From positions 6,916 through 70,915 of the forward strand of contig CAYNZH010000009.1 in NCBI GenBank assembly GCA_964401685.1: 64,000 nucleotides of DNA, in the 5' to 3' direction. How positions within the stretch are numbered: position 1 is the first letter of the stretch; each line of letters starts with the position of its first letter. The notes under the pieces were generated by a model. It ran no database searches, was not told the origin of the DNA, and was given only the letters and a program-made list of their open reading frames with translations. Shown in pieces: positions 16,247 to 23,558 of this stretch. The position numbers and the translations under genes were made by a program. The stretch is from DASRQK01 sp964401685. GTDB taxonomy: Bacteria > Bacteroidota > Bacteroidia > Sphingobacteriales > Sphingobacteriaceae.

Positions 16247-16906
16247 TTACTCTCTCCAAAGATAGGGAAATAAGAGTAAAGAAATAGCAATTGTAATGAT
16301 ATTTATAGCTAGTAAAACGCTGATTTCTGAAATGACTTCGTTCCAACCCACACCGACCATCGCCTTGGATGAAAGCTGTATGAGTACGATCAACAGCGGT
16401 ATCACTATTGGAAAGGCCAGGATCGACATCAAAGTGACGTTATTACCTGCTTGCGCGCTGATTCCCGATACCATCGTGAAAACGGTGGCAAAGCTCAATC
16501 CTCCAAGGAACACGGTCGCCAAATAGAGCAACTGGTTCTCCACAGGCCGGCCGAAAATCACTCCATATACGGTGAATGCCAAAAGAGACAGCACGACCAA
16601 AAGCAGGGAACTGTATATGATTTTGGCAAGAATTACGGCCTTTCCGCCAGCAATAGTATAGTAGTAGAGCTGCCGCGATGGGCTTTCCTGCGTAAAACTC
16701 TTGCTCGTAGCGTTGATGGCAGCGAATAGCAGGATGATCCAAAACAATACATTCCAGGTCGTCGCATCCAAAGACTTAAACGCTTGGTAGCACACGAAGA
16801 TCGTAGACACCACATAAAGTAGAATGCCGTTTATGGCATAACGAGAACGCCATTCGAGCAGCATGTCTTTGTAGATAAGATGTCTGACCTGAGCAAACAA
16901 ATTCAT
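16247..16906 (-). CDS. ccmB: Heme exporter permease CcmB
   Basis: 219 aa, about six transmembrane helices. The N-terminus (HLIYKDMLLEWRSRYAINGILLY) and the FTQESPSRQLYYY segment are characteristic of CcmB. It is the permease of the CcmAB ABC transporter used in holo-CcmE release. A perfect -7 box (16911-16918) lies four bases before its ATG, so the ccmB-ccmC-ccmD transcript is probably leaderless. Confidence 0.88.
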   Translation of the reverse strand: MNLFAQVRHLIYKDMLLEWRSRYAINGILLYVVSTIFVCYQAFKSLDATTWNVLFWIILLFAAINATSKSFTQESPSRQLYYYTIAGGKAVILAKIIYSSLLLVVLSLLAFTVYGVIFGRPVENQLLYLATVFLGGLSFATVFTMVSGISAQAGNNVTLMSILAFPIVIPLLIVLIQLSSKAMVGVGWNEVISEISVLLAINIITIAISLLLFPYLWRE

Positions 16907-16910
16907 TCTA

Positions 16911-16918
16911 CAAAGATA
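16911..16918 (-). promoter_or_regulatory. -7 box TATCTTTG four bases before ccmB
   Basis: Minus strand TATCTTTG, a perfect TAnnTTTG match, then four bases, then ATG at 16906. Predicted to give a leaderless ccmBCD message. Confidence 0.6.
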
Positions 16919-16929
16919 CTACTTTAGCG

Positions 16930-17325
16930 TTAAGCTTTACTGCCTGCGTCAGCAATGTTTCTAGCCGAATTTTCTACCGCACTTCGCGCACTGTTTGCCG
17001 ATTTATTTAAGTCGGATACAGTCTCTTTGGCCAGTTTTTCAGCTTCTCGTGCCGAATCATCCAAGTTTGACACCGCTTTTTTACCCATGGATTTTGCTTT
17101 CGATGTCAAGTCCTGTGCTTCGCGCGTTGCGGATTGAGCAAACTGGCTGGCTGTATCCATGCCCTTTTTTGCTTTCTTTCTGACGATCTTGGAAAGTCTT
17201 TTAATTTCTTTATTTGCGCAATCCAATTGGTGTCTACCTTCTTTTGTTCCCACCAATAACCAAACGGCAGTTCCTGCTGCCAAACCAACAAGTGCATAAG
17301 TGATGATACTGTTCTTTCTGCTCAT
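16930..17325 (-). CDS. YtxH-like membrane-anchored helical protein
   Basis: 131 aa. A glycine-rich N-terminal membrane helix (about 8-26, ending LLVGTKEGR) is followed by a long, highly charged Ala/Lys/Ser-rich helix to the C-terminus. This is the YtxH-domain pattern; such proteins are often stress-induced in other bacteria. The downstream half resembles apolipophorin/late-embryogenesis-like amphipathic repeats. It lies in the gap before ccmB and is probably transcribed alone. No enzymatic role is expected. Confidence 0.75.
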   Translation of the reverse strand: MSRKNSIITYALVGLAAGTAVWLLVGTKEGRHQLDCANKEIKRLSKIVRKKAKKGMDTASQFAQSATREAQDLTSKAKSMGKKAVSNLDDSAREAEKLAKETVSDLNKSANSARSAVENSARNIADAGSKA

Positions 17326-17386
17326 AATCTCTAATTTTTGTATAAATTAATACTATGAGGATAACAAGCAGCTAGAAATTTTGTTT

Positions 17387-19219
17387 TCAATTGTCCTGCT
17401 TATTGGACTGCAACTGGTATAGATGATAATAAAGACCTTCGGTCTGCGTGATTAATTCTTCATGAGTTCCGGTGGCGATGATTTTGCCCGCCTCCAAGAC
17501 CAGGATTTTGTCCGCTTGACGTATTGTCGACAGTCGGTGTGCAATAATGACAGAAGTCCGGCCCACCATGAGTTCTTCAAGCGCTTCCTGAACAAGGCGT
17601 TCAGATTCGGAATCAAGGGAAGATGTCGCTTCGTCCAGAATCAGGATTGCCGGATCTTTTAGCAATGCCCGCGCAATGGCAATCCTTTGTCTTTGTCCCC
17701 CCGATAGTTTGACTCCTCTTTCACCTACCAGCGTATCATACCCTTCGGGAAATTCGGAAATAAAATCATGCGCGTTTGCCCGCCGGGCTGCGGTTACAAT
17801 TTCTTCTTCGCTTGCAGTCAGCTTGCCATAGGCGATGTTTTCACGAATAGAGCCGCCAAATAGCATTACATCCTGAGGTACAAAGGCGATATGCTTGCGT
17901 ATATCAATCAATGGAAATTGGTCAACATCATGTCCATCGAAAAGTAGCTTGCCTTCGCTTGGCTTGTAAAATTGCAGAATCAATGAAGCGATCGTCGACT
18001 TCCCCGCCCCGCTAGGACCCACGATGGCCAATTTTTCTCCCGCTTTAAGGTCAAAACTTAGGTCGTGCAAGATTTGATTTTCCGGACGGGAGGGATAGGA
18101 GAAACTGAGATTTTCAAATTTCATACCACCAAACAGTTTCTTGGTGATAGGTTGTTCGATCGACGCGAGTTCAATGGGTTCACGGACTTCATCCATGATT
18201 TCCATGACCCTTTCGCTAGCTCCCAACGCTTTCTGTACATTGGCATAAAGTTCAGGGAAGCTCCCCATCGATCCCGCAACAAACATAGAGTACAGGATGT
18301 ACGTCGTGAGTTCACCAATCGAAATATCGCCTGTCTGGACAAGCGAAGAACCGTACCAGATGACCACGACGATCGCACCAAACATCGCAAAAATTATAAA
18401 CGAAGCAAACAGGCCCCGGAAAGTCGCCGCACGTATAGCGATTTTCACGACTGCTTTTAAAGCGTTTTCGTAGCGGGACGCCTCGTAATTTTCATTTGTA
18501 AACGCCTTGACGTTGGTAATTCCCTGAAGGGTTTCCTGTAAAATCGTGTTCGAGTCCGCGAGTTTGTCCTGAGCTGCCCGCGATAGGTTCCTTATAAATC
18601 TACCGAAAAAAACCGCGCACACAATCAGAACAGGCAGGATACTGAGATTTAAAAGCGTCAGCTTGAAAGAGACCATAATCAAAAGCACGACTCCGCCTGT
18701 GAGCATGATGACCTGGCGCACCATCTCTGCTAGCGTCGTTGTCATCGTGTCCTGAATTTGAGCCAAATCCGCCGAAAGTCTACTGTTTAGTTCACCTACC
18801 CGGCGATTTGCAAAGAAATCAAGCGGGAGGGTAATCAGTTTGAAATAGGAATCCTTTCGGATGTCCGCAAGCGATTTTTCCGCCACCTCCACGAACAAGC
18901 GAATTCTGAAAAATGAAACAACTGAAAGAATAGCGAGTAAACTCAGGGCAGCTATTCCAATATCTTGGAGCGTGGGCGAGATCCAGAAGAAAGGGCTTTC
19001 GCCTTGTGCGGCATCAATCATTGCGCCCATGAGCGCGGGAAATGCCAAGGTTAGCAAGCTCGACATAAACAAGAACACCATTCCAATCAGAAATTTCGTC
19101 CTGTAGGGTTTGAGATATCTCAGCAGTCGCCCTGCGTTTTTTAAATTTGATTTGGTGATCTTCGCTTTTGTAAAATCTGCTTTCCGTGAGTCCCCACTGT
19201 TTAAGCGTTCTCTCGCCAT
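17387..19219 (-). CDS. ABC exporter, fused permease-ATPase (MsbA/BmrA-like)
   Basis: 610 aa from the ATG at 19219. An upstream in-frame codon at 19270 would sit on the promoter box (19268-19275), so 19219 is preferred. An N-terminal six-helix type IV permease domain (about 35-325) is followed by a nucleotide-binding domain with Walker A GPSGAGKST, signature LSGGQRQR, Walker B LILDEATSSLD and the H-loop in AHRLST. It works as a homodimer exporting lipids or hydrophobic compounds. The substrate cannot be deduced. Confidence 0.9.
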   Translation of the reverse strand: MARERLNSGDSRKADFTKAKITKSNLKNAGRLLRYLKPYRTKFLIGMVFLFMSSLLTLAFPALMGAMIDAAQGESPFFWISPTLQDIGIAALSLLAILSVVSFFRIRLFVEVAEKSLADIRKDSYFKLITLPLDFFANRRVGELNSRLSADLAQIQDTMTTTLAEMVRQVIMLTGGVVLLIMVSFKLTLLNLSILPVLIVCAVFFGRFIRNLSRAAQDKLADSNTILQETLQGITNVKAFTNENYEASRYENALKAVVKIAIRAATFRGLFASFIIFAMFGAIVVVIWYGSSLVQTGDISIGELTTYILYSMFVAGSMGSFPELYANVQKALGASERVMEIMDEVREPIELASIEQPITKKLFGGMKFENLSFSYPSRPENQILHDLSFDLKAGEKLAIVGPSGAGKSTIASLILQFYKPSEGKLLFDGHDVDQFPLIDIRKHIAFVPQDVMLFGGSIRENIAYGKLTASEEEIVTAARRANAHDFISEFPEGYDTLVGERGVKLSGGQRQRIAIARALLKDPAILILDEATSSLDSESERLVQEALEELMVGRTSVIIAHRLSTIRQADKILVLEAGKIIATGTHEELITQTEGLYYHLYQLQSNKQDN

Positions 19220-19267
19220 ATTCTTTAAAAAATAATGTAAAATCAGTAAACTGTCCCTTTGGTGCGG

Positions 19268-19275
19268 CAAAAGTA
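19268..19275 (-). promoter_or_regulatory. -7 box TACTTTTG for the ABC exporter
   Basis: Minus strand TACTTTTG matches TAnnTTTG and gives a leader of roughly 45 bases before the ATG at 19219. It rules out the longer N-terminal reading of the exporter. Confidence 0.5.
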
Positions 19276-19297
19276 CCCACTATTTGTGGGGTTACTA

Positions 19298-19870
19298 TCA
19301 CTTTTTGGTCAATTTTTGATTTAAAAGGTACCTGACGAAGGCCCAGGCTAGTGCTCCGAGCACGATAAGAAGCAAGAGCCCAGCGTATAATCCTGCTTTA
19401 TTCTGCTGTCGGGAGAGCTCTTGCCGCAGATAATCCTGTTCTTTTTGCAATTTGCTTATCGTTTGAATATAGCTGTTTATACGCTGATCGTACTCATCGG
19501 CAAGTTCCTGAATGCGTGATTTTTCAAATTCCTGATAAGACAAAAGTTGATCCTTGTGGTTCAGCAACTTTTTGGTTTCTATGAAAATTTCATTGTCCGT
19601 GCGCGCGATATCAAGCAGAATATCTATGGAACGCTGCATATCCCGGCGCGATTTCATCCCGAAAATACCCGATCGCTGACGCAAGCTTTCATCATAATGG
19701 CCAAATCTTTGGGTACGCTGGTCCAAGAGGTGATTCACCTTCTGCCTTTGCAGTTCGAAGGCTAAAGAATCCTGGTTTACCACTGTCTGCGCAACACTTT
19801 CGGTCACGAACGGCAGCGTACATAGCATGACAAAAATTAATACTCCCCGCACGATTAGGTTTTTTCTCAT
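19298..19870 (-). CDS. Exported coiled-coil protein with C-terminal membrane anchor
   Basis: 190 aa. A signal peptide (1-28, ending ESVAQ) is followed by a charged, heptad-rich helix (about 35-150) with many Gln/Arg/Glu residues, and a C-terminal transmembrane helix (about 160-180) ending in basic residues. The layout suggests a periplasmic rod tethered to the inner membrane. I do not recognise a named family. It lies 5 bases after the SAM hydrolase gene on the same strand, so it is likely co-transcribed, but no functional link is evident. Confidence 0.7.
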   Translation of the reverse strand: MRKNLIVRGVLIFVMLCTLPFVTESVAQTVVNQDSLAFELQRQKVNHLLDQRTQRFGHYDESLRQRSGIFGMKSRRDMQRSIDILLDIARTDNEIFIETKKLLNHKDQLLSYQEFEKSRIQELADEYDQRINSYIQTISKLQKEQDYLRQELSRQQNKAGLYAGLLLLIVLGALAWAFVRYLLNQKLTKK

Positions 19871-19875
19871 TACTT

Positions 19876-20652
19876 TTAACTAAAATCTACTCGAATTATA
19901 TCTCCCTGATCCAGGCCCAAAAGTTCACTCGCATTCCCCTTATTGATGGCAATTTCCAGGTAATCGCTAATGCCAAAAAGACACAATTTCTCGCCCTCGG
20001 GAACTTCATTGTAATGCCAACTGAGCTGATTCAGGGACTCATTTCTCCGGAAATGTACCGTGAAGGGCCGGCCTCTTTGCACTTTGTTAAATAGTTCTTT
20101 ACTTATATTACTGATCACATTTCCAAACGAGTCAACATAGACGACGCTCCCTCGCAGACTGTCTTTTTCCACGATAGGCTGTATGAGTTTTCGATCCAGA
20201 AGATGGGGGAGGGGATCACCGATTTCAGCTAAATCTCCACCTTTGGCCAAATGGCAAGCAGCCTTGCTAAAGATATCCGTCAAGGGGAAATGTAGGTACT
20301 TGAGGTCTTGCATCAGATTTAGCTCCACAATTTCACTTGGTTCTCCCTTGAACATGAGTGAGAAAATCCCATTATCCGTGCCCACAAAGAAGTGATTCTC
20401 GTGTTTGAGAGCCACATACCGGTTGTGCTGATTGAAAATCGAATCGACGCCGATCAGGTGGACCGTGTTGTCGGGGAAATAGGGGAATGCATTGCCCAGG
20501 ACAAACGCTGCGTGTGGAATGTCGAATGAGGGTATATTGTGCGAAATGTCAACGATCCTAACCTCAGGATAGTGCGCTATCAAGCTGCCTTTCAGCGCTG
20601 CCTGGTAAAAATCCGTATCCCCCAAATCAGTAGTTAACGTTATGATGCCCAT
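19876..20652 (-). CDS. SAM hydrolase / SAM-hydroxide adenosyltransferase (DUF62 family)
   Basis: 258 aa. The N-terminal ITLTTDLGDTDFYQAALKG is the fluorinase/chlorinase/DUF62 family signature with the substrate-binding Asp residues; VDISHNIP and GTDNGIFS are further family blocks, and the C-terminal domain has the expected FGNVISNIS. DUF62 enzymes convert S-adenosylmethionine to adenosine and methionine using water. I saw no reason to call it a halogenase. It is upstream of the coiled-coil gene and divergent from the DUF59 gene. Confidence 0.85.
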   Translation of the reverse strand: MGIITLTTDLGDTDFYQAALKGSLIAHYPEVRIVDISHNIPSFDIPHAAFVLGNAFPYFPDNTVHLIGVDSIFNQHNRYVALKHENHFFVGTDNGIFSLMFKGEPSEIVELNLMQDLKYLHFPLTDIFSKAACHLAKGGDLAEIGDPLPHLLDRKLIQPIVEKDSLRGSVVYVDSFGNVISNISKELFNKVQRGRPFTVHFRRNESLNQLSWHYNEVPEGEKLCLFGISDYLEIAINKGNASELLGLDQGDIIRVDFS

Positions 20653-20719
20653 TCAGTCACAAGTATAACAGGAAATTTTCAATATTAAAAACCCGCTTAC
20701 AAATGTCACTATTTTTTGT

Positions 20720-20727
20720 TATATTTG
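20720..20727 (+). promoter_or_regulatory. -7 box TATATTTG for the DUF59 gene
   Basis: Perfect TAnnTTTG match, followed by a GGAGGG ribosome-binding site at 20737-20742 and ATG at 20748. It also sets the start: an earlier in-frame codon at 20703 lies upstream of the promoter box. Confidence 0.6.
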
Positions 20728-20747
20728 TAAATAAACGGAGGGTATTT

Positions 20748-21068
20748 ATGATAGTAAGTGATGAGTTGAATATAGCTCCAGCAATTCGGGAGGCGTTAGA
20801 GACAGTCTATGACCCCGAGATTCCGGTGAATATTTGCGAGTTGGGTCTGGTTTATGAAATTGTGACAAAGAAGGATGGAACTGCAAAGGTAGTGATGACG
20901 TTGACAGCCCCCAATTGTCCGGTGGCTGGTCAGATTATCGATGAAGTTCAGCAAAAAGTCGCCTCTGTCCCACAAGTGAGCAACGCTTTGGTAGAACTGA
21001 CCTTTGACCCGCCTTGGGAACGGAGTATGATGAGTGAAGTGGCTATGCTTGAGCTTGGGTTTATGTAG
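20748..21068 (+). CDS. DUF59 / MIP18-family iron-sulfur assembly factor
   Basis: 106 aa from the ATG at 20748, fixed by the promoter and GGAGGG site just upstream. It has the DUF59 motifs VYDPEIPVNICELGLVYEI (21-39) and TAPNCPVA (53-60), with Cys57 as the conserved reactive Cys, and ends in an aromatic segment DPPWE. SufT/MIP18 proteins assist maturation of Fe-S proteins. The gene stands alone: no suf genes are in this window, and it converges on the antiporter gene 7 bases away. Confidence 0.88.
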   Translation: MIVSDELNIAPAIREALETVYDPEIPVNICELGLVYEIVTKKDGTAKVVMTLTAPNCPVAGQIIDEVQQKVASVPQVSNALVELTFDPPWERSMMSEVAMLELGFM

Positions 21069-21075
21069 GCATCGC

Positions 21076-22305
21076 CTACCGCTCCAGATCGCTCAGTTTT
21101 TTAAGGACTGGTCTTTCCTTCGCGGTTTTTCTAAACAAAAGATTCCATATTGTTTTGGATTCCTTTGTCATAATAGGTGCTATGATGGACAATATCAACA
21201 CGTAAACGACTACAAACGATTGCACGATGGGCATCAGACCACCTGCTTTCCCAATATTTGCCATAATAATCGAGAATTCGCCCCGCGCCGCTAGGGTAAA
21301 TCCAACGTCCAATGCATTTCTTTTAGGTAACCCTGAGAATCGCACTGCAAAATAGCCGGAAAGCACATTGAAGAGCACGGTTATCAAAGCCGCGATAGAT
21401 CCCCACATGAGCGAGCCTGTGAGCGTATATGGATCAATGGCGAGTCCGAAACTGAAAAAGAACATCGCACCGAAAAAGTCCTTGTAAGGTAGAACAACCT
21501 GCTCGATACGCTTAATATATACGGAATCCGCAAGAACCAATCCCGCCATCAGGGCTCCAATCGCCTCGGCAACATGTATAGTTTCCGAAAATCCCGCCAC
21601 CAGGAATAATAATGCCATGATCACCAAGATAAATATTTCGGAGGAGTGAACCTTGAGGACGCGGTCTATGGCCGGCACGAGCTTACGGCCCAGTATAAGA
21701 AAGGTCACAATGAAAGCGAATGCCAAAAGTGACGTGCCCGCGACAGCCAGGAACGAAGTGCCGCCAGTCAAAATCAGGCCTGATAAAAAGGAAATGTGCA
21801 TGGCGATAAAAAGATCATCAAACATAATCATCCCCATGATAACCTCGGTCTCAGGATTTGCTGTACGCTTGAGATCAGTCAAAACCTTGGCTACAATTGC
21901 GGTAGAGCTACTGGTCATGATTCCACATACGACCATGGTTTCCTTGAAGGGAAGGTTCATGAGCCAGCCCATGAGCAGGCCGCTCAAGAAATTCAGTATC
22001 ACATAGATAGATCCGCCCGTTACGATGGATTTTCCGGACTTCATGAGCCGCCCCACCGAAAAATCAAGGCCCAGATAAAAGAGTAAAAACAGCACACCGA
22101 GCCGCCCCATAAAATCGATGAAAGGCTTGCTCTCTGTGAATGAGAGGTCAATACTGCCAATCTGAGGTGCATGCTGACCCAGGACCATGCCGATCAAAAT
22201 GAAAAACGGAATCACTGAAAAGCGGAATCGATTGGCAAACCAGCCAACCAAAGCCACCAAAGCCACGGCAACTCCTATTTCCAAAATCAGCGTTTGAGAC
22301 AACAT
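21076..22305 (-). CDS. CPA2-family cation/proton antiporter (KhtU/KefB-like)
   Basis: 409 aa with about 12-13 transmembrane helices and the CPA2 pattern, including GLDFSVGRLMKSG and a glycine-rich helix near MTSSSTAIVAKVL. It lacks the C-terminal TrkA-N domain of KefB/KefC. Instead a separate TrkA-C protein is encoded 14 bases upstream (22320-22796), as in KhtT-KhtU potassium/proton antiporters. It exchanges K+ (or another monovalent cation) for protons across the inner membrane, gated by the partner. Ion preference is inferred. Confidence 0.85.
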   Translation of the reverse strand: MLSQTLILEIGVAVALVALVGWFANRFRFSVIPFFILIGMVLGQHAPQIGSIDLSFTESKPFIDFMGRLGVLFLLFYLGLDFSVGRLMKSGKSIVTGGSIYVILNFLSGLLMGWLMNLPFKETMVVCGIMTSSSTAIVAKVLTDLKRTANPETEVIMGMIMFDDLFIAMHISFLSGLILTGGTSFLAVAGTSLLAFAFIVTFLILGRKLVPAIDRVLKVHSSEIFILVIMALLFLVAGFSETIHVAEAIGALMAGLVLADSVYIKRIEQVVLPYKDFFGAMFFFSFGLAIDPYTLTGSLMWGSIAALITVLFNVLSGYFAVRFSGLPKRNALDVGFTLAARGEFSIIMANIGKAGGLMPIVQSFVVVYVLILSIIAPIMTKESKTIWNLLFRKTAKERPVLKKLSDLER

Positions 22306-22319
22306 TGGATTTCTATACG

Positions 22320-22796
22320 TTAAATAATTTCTTTCAAAAGGCGGATGTGGTTGCGTTTTCCGGCGACAACAAGGGTAATCCCCGGCCTGATCATGTAATC
22401 CGGACCCGGATTGATCACCGTATCACCTTCAATGATGCCTGCGATGATGGTCGCCCCCGTACGCTGACGAATCTCCAGCTCGCCGATTGTCTTATTGATA
22501 CTTTTGCCCGAACCCTCCACTTTGTACCATTCTATGATCAAGTCGTCTAGGGCTACTTCTATAGTTTCCAAAGCCTTGGGCTTGTAGGAGAGGCCCCCTA
22601 TGATGCCTGCAACCTGCCTGGCTTCCTCATCGGACAAGGTCATCACACACTGGGATTCGTTTTCCTCTTCGTCGAAGCGGTACAATTCGCGTCGGCCATC
22701 ATCGTGGATAACTACGACCATTTTATCTCCGGCACTCGTCTCTATCTGGAATTTTTTACCAATCCCGATGAGATCTGATTCTCTGACTATTGACAT
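22320..22796 (-). CDS. TrkA-C domain regulatory subunit (KhtT-like)
   Basis: 158 aa from the ATG at 22796. A longer reading would begin upstream of the -7 box at 22834-22841. The N-terminal half (1-75) begins IVRESDLIGIGKKFQIET, similar to KhtT; the C-terminal half (75-158) is a TrkA-C/RCK-C ligand-binding domain with RQRTGATIIAGII and the ending NHIRLLKEII. It is cytoplasmic and probably gates the antiporter encoded 14 bases downstream in response to a bound nucleotide or pH. Confidence 0.85.
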   Translation of the reverse strand: MSIVRESDLIGIGKKFQIETSAGDKMVVVIHDDGRRELYRFDEEENESQCVMTLSDEEARQVAGIIGGLSYKPKALETIEVALDDLIIEWYKVEGSGKSINKTIGELEIRQRTGATIIAGIIEGDTVINPGPDYMIRPGITLVVAGKRNHIRLLKEII

Positions 22797-22833
22797 AATC
22801 TTAAAATTTGATACAAGATTTATAAGACAATAG

Positions 22834-22841
22834 CAAATATA
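22834..22841 (-). promoter_or_regulatory. -7 box TATATTTG for the antiporter operon
   Basis: Minus strand TATATTTG, a perfect match, giving a leader of about 35 bases before the ATG at 22796. Confidence 0.55.
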
Positions 22842-22882
22842 CGGGAAAAACAATATATTTACCTCGGATTAAACAAAATTAT

Positions 22883-23482
22883 ATGAGAAAAACCCTTTTT
22901 AACACGATTGGACTGCTAGGCGGCGTAGTTATGCTGCTATCACTTGTCAGCTCCAAAGATGAAAGCTTTAAGGTGGACACTAAACTTTCGAAAATCGCTT
23001 GGGTTGGGAAAAATGTCGCCGGGGGCACGCACACAGGTCATATTTCCCTGGAAAGTGGGCTGGTAATTATGGATGGCACCCAACTCAAGGGTGGCCAATT
23101 TATTATAGACATGAATACGATTACGGTGACCGACTTGACGGGTAGCCGAAAGGAAAGACTGGAAAATCACCTGAGGAGTGAGGATTTCTTCGAGATCGAG
23201 AAGCATCCCAAGACGACCTTCAAAATTACAGAAGTCCGCAGAAATGGGCAGCAATTGGCCATCACTGGTGACCTGACCATGAAGAATATCACCAAATCTA
23301 TCACCTTCCCGGCATCAGTGACTCGAAGTGGTGATCGATTGACCGCTCAAGCGAAGGACGTCACCATCGATCGCACCCAATTTGACGTCAAATACAGATC
23401 TGGAAATTTTTTCAGTGGACTGGGTGACAGGGCGATCTCCGATCAAATTACCATGGATATAGAGCTTGTCGCTAAAAAATAG
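22883..23482 (+). CDS. YceI-family lipocalin-like exported protein
   Basis: 199 aa. An N-terminal hydrophobic segment (1-24) precedes a YceI domain: KLSKIAWVGKNVAGGTH, then HLRSEDFFEIEKHPKTTF and GDLTMKNITKSITFP. YceI proteins form a beta barrel that binds isoprenoid-like lipids in the periplasm. No lipobox Cys is visible, unlike the second YceI gene at 27920. The two copies flank the uvrD-DUF4290-murA operon and share the core motifs but differ in sorting. Confidence 0.88.
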   Translation: MRKTLFNTIGLLGGVVMLLSLVSSKDESFKVDTKLSKIAWVGKNVAGGTHTGHISLESGLVIMDGTQLKGGQFIIDMNTITVTDLTGSRKERLENHLRSEDFFEIEKHPKTTFKITEVRRNGQQLAITGDLTMKNITKSITFPASVTRSGDRLTAQAKDVTIDRTQFDVKYRSGNFFSGLGDRAISDQITMDIELVAKK

Positions 23483-23558
23483 GCAACGAAGACGTTAATA
23501 ATTTGTACCTTTACCCTTCTTTAAAAAATCTCTTTTTTTAAAAATTGGTAAAGGTTAG

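Noticed and set aside
19876..20652. Fluorinase/chlorinase call for the DUF62 enzyme
   Set aside because: The sequence fits the general SAM hydrolase family; I saw no halogenase-specific feature, and homology to the superfamily alone does not support halogenation.
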